A stretch of DNA of 33,190 nucleotides, taken from IMG/VR virus record IMGVR_UViG_3300013093_000144, positions 1 through 33,190 of that record; one strand, written 5' to 3'. Shown here piece by piece: positions 31,540 through 33,190 of the stretch; position 1 is the first letter of the stretch; each line of letters opens with the position of its first letter. A model generated the notes under the pieces. The model was not told the DNA's origin. It ran no database searches and saw nothing but the letters and a program-made list of their open reading frames with translations. Source of the stretch: a virus. A program made the translations under genes and the position numbers.

Positions 31540-33021
31540 TTATACAGCCATTAGTGTTTTGATTACTCTAATACTCATCAATGCAGCATTGACTGGAGTA
31601 AACAGTAATCTCATGTTAGACCCACTTACATCTGCTGTAAATGTTCCTAATAAATCTCCGTTAGTTACTATGCCATATTCACTAAACCCAATGTTAGTGC
31701 CATCATAGAACATAACGATTTCTTGTATGTGGAAACCATTTCCATCATTTTCTCTAACTCTTACCAAATACTTTACAGTATCAAACTGTGTGGTATCAAT
31801 AGTGTCAAGTTGTACCTGTGTGGAACCAGTGATACCAGTATAGTTAAGTGTAGATTCAGTAGACGCAGTTGATTGCTGTGTTCCATCAGGGAATGTTAAA
31901 CTACCATCTTGATTGAACCACCATCTGCTGCCATCAACATAGATATTGAATGGTGCTCCAGTAGTATATAAGAAACTGCTGGTTGTTGATGATTCTAATC
32001 CCGCTGGAAATAAACCAACGGCAAAAAACTCACCACCTGCATCTGGACTATCAAATTGGATATAAGTTGATGAACTTAGTTCCAGATTAGATATGCCACC
32101 ACCATTAAGTGTTACTGATGCACCTGTTGATGTGGTTAATTGGAATCCTACGCTGGTTCCAGTAGGTCCTTGTGGTCCTGTTGGTCCATCATTTCCTTGT
32201 GGACCTGTAGCACCTGTTGGTCCAACTACACCACCTAATACCATAGCCCATGTAGTTACAGTTCCTGTTCCAACTACTTCTATTACTTGAATATTGATAC
32301 TTGAAGTTGTGATAGAACTTACGATACCAGAAACATAGTGTGTTTGCAATCCTAAATTTGTTGCATAAGCAATGATAGGTTGTGTAACTGTCCATGATGT
32401 GGTAGTAGGATCAATATTCGTGATGTTTAATGGTAGATATCCATCAATCGCACTGAGATCAATATTATCTGATGATCTTAAGATTGGAAATCCAGGTCCT
32501 TGTGGTCCAGTTGGTCCTGGTACTGTTGAATCTGCACCTTGAGGGCCTGTTGGGCCTGTTGGTCCATCATTTCCTTGTGGTCCTGTTGCACCATGCGGGC
32601 CAGTAGGTCCCTGTGGTCCTGTAGGTCCAGTTGCGCCATCATTACCCGTAGGTCCTGTTGGTCCTGTTGGTCCATTACTACCTGCATATCCACGTGGTCC
32701 TGTTGGTCCTACTACGGTTCCAACATTGATTAAACTGCCATCTGTTAAAGACAATGATAAATCACCACTGGCATTTATGCTGGCATTTTGTATGCTAGTG
32801 CCAGTAGCACCTGTAGGTCCAGTTACTCCATCATTACCTGCGGGTCCTTGTGGACCTGTTGGACCAGTAGGTCCTGTAGCGCCAGGTACTGGATGGTTAA
32901 CGATACCATTTTGCACTACCTGTACAGTAGTGCTGGTAGATTGTACCTGTACTACCTCTTGATTTTCTGAAACAACAATGTTAGGTATTGTCTCATTAAT
33001 TGTAAATGAGAAGGTAGCCAT
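31540..33021 (-). CDS. Collagen-like tail fibre protein C, 493 aa
   Basis: A distinct N-terminal beta module (1-45) precedes three collagen-like stretches (about 47-75, 105-180 and 265-290). These are separated by small beta modules, one of which matches the inter-collagen module of fibre [15 protein letters not shown] motif leads to the C-terminal domain V-K-Y-L-V-R-V ... [12 protein letters not shown] ... E-Y-G-I-V shared with fibre B. The start has GGAGG seven bases upstream, inside the end of the 168-residue gene. Its N-terminus differs from fibres A and B, so it may attach at another virion site. Confidence 0.88.
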   Translation of the reverse strand: MATFSFTINETIPNIVVSENQEVVQVQSTSTTVQVVQNGIVNHPVPGATGPTGPTGPQGPAGNDGVTGPTGATGTSIQNASINASGDLSLSLTDGSLINVGTVVGPTGPRGYAGSNGPTGPTGPTGNDGATGPTGPQGPTGPHGATGPQGNDGPTGPTGPQGADSTVPGPTGPQGPGFPILRSSDNIDLSAIDGYLPLNITNIDPTTTSWTVTQPIIAYATNLGLQTHYVSGIVSSITTSSINIQVIEVVGTGTVTTWAMVLGGVVGPTGATGPQGNDGPTGPQGPTGTSVGFQLTTSTGASVTLNGGGISNLELSSSTYIQFDSPDAGGEFFAVGLFPAGLESSTTSSFLYTTGAPFNIYVDGSRWWFNQDGSLTFPDGTQQSTASTESTLNYTGITGSTQVQLDTIDTTQFDTVKYLVRVRENDGNGFHIQEIVMFYDGTNIGFSEYGIVTNGDLLGTFTADVSGSNMRLLFTPVNAALMSIRVIKTLMAV

Positions 33022-33023
33022 TG

Positions 33024-33190
33024 TTAACCTCCAATAGTGATTGGAACGTAACTAGGATCTAAAATAGGATCTGCTGGTGCTACTCCTGGTTCCCAACCCA
33101 TAACAAATGCCCAACGATGGGTATTAATCTGTGGAGGAGTTGAATTATCAGTCCATGTAACACCAACTACTGTGATTGGAGTATGGCTAC
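33024..33190 (-). CDS. Virion appendage protein, 168 aa (3' part; continues at 463..1)
   Basis: Same gene as at 1..463. Here its C-terminal end is seen with the stop TAA at 33024..33026, two bases above the start of fibre C. Bases 33068..33190 duplicate 1..123. The reading frame is uninterrupted across the join, which supports circular closure. The end of the coding sequence (I-G-G) supplies the Shine-Dalgarno for fibre C. Confidence 0.8.
   Translation of the reverse strand, partial: SHTPITVVGVTWTDNSTPPQINTHRWAFVMGWEPGVAPADPILDPSYVPITIGG
33068..33190. repeat. Right copy of 123-bp terminal direct repeat
   Basis: Exact copy of 1..123. One copy should be removed to obtain the circular genome. 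Confidence 0.93.

Noticed and set aside
28375-33021. Diversity-generating retroelement acting on the fibre genes
   Set aside because: No reverse transcriptase and no template/variable repeat pair with adenine-specific differences. The repeats are exact duplications.

Overview
The window is a complete or near-complete genome of a tailed double-stranded DNA phage (Caudoviricetes). The first 123 bases recur exactly as the last 123 bases (1..123 = 33068..33190), so the molecule closes into a circle of 33,067 bp. Every credible gene lies on the minus strand. The gene set (small and large terminase, portal, scaffold, major capsid protein, tail tube, a lambda-type frameshifted tail chaperone, a 761-residue tape measure, a J-like tail tip) indicates a long, non-contractile tail, i.e. 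a siphovirus. AT-rich sequence, collagen-like fibres, LamG and Asp-box adhesin domains and a glycosyltransferase-TPR protein fit an uncultured aquatic phage. The host cannot be named from the sequence.

Reading the minus strand in transcription order, the late unit starts at the terminase pair (20410 to 18628). It continues through portal, scaffold and capsid (18555 to 15078), head-tail joining and tail tube genes (15034 to 13445), tail chaperones (13196 to 12652), tape measure (12330 to 10045) and tail tip (10045 to 5687). Three large appendage genes follow (5676 down to the 168-residue gene that crosses the window edge). Beyond the circle junction come three collagen-like fibre genes (33021 to 28375), a LamG protein, a short gene coupled to a holin-like membrane protein, a glycosyltransferase-TPR protein and a zinc-finger protein. 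A strong intrinsic terminator at 25625..25665 closes this unit.

A second, short unit starts from a plausible sigma70-type promoter at 25586..25614 and ends at a second intrinsic terminator at 20523..20558. It holds about thirteen mostly small genes. Recognisable ones are a class-I-like polyphosphate kinase 2 (PPK2), a Dps/ferritin-like four-helix protein, a HiPIP-like four-cysteine protein and a tandemly duplicated HNH-like protein. The rest are unknown. This accessory unit is the most interesting part of the window: PPK2 and Dps are starvation-physiology functions and are unexpected in such a small phage.

No DNA polymerase, primase, helicase, integrase, repressor, RNA polymerase or endolysin could be recognised, although the circle appears closed. 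Genes are packed tightly with TAATG and ATGA stop-start overlaps. Several short genes (13201..13365, 22447..22518, 22721..22888, 27377..27538) were found by reading the gaps directly. No tRNA, rRNA, CRISPR array or insertion sequence was found. No gene-free stretch exceeds 300 bases; the longest is 20411..20671, described below.
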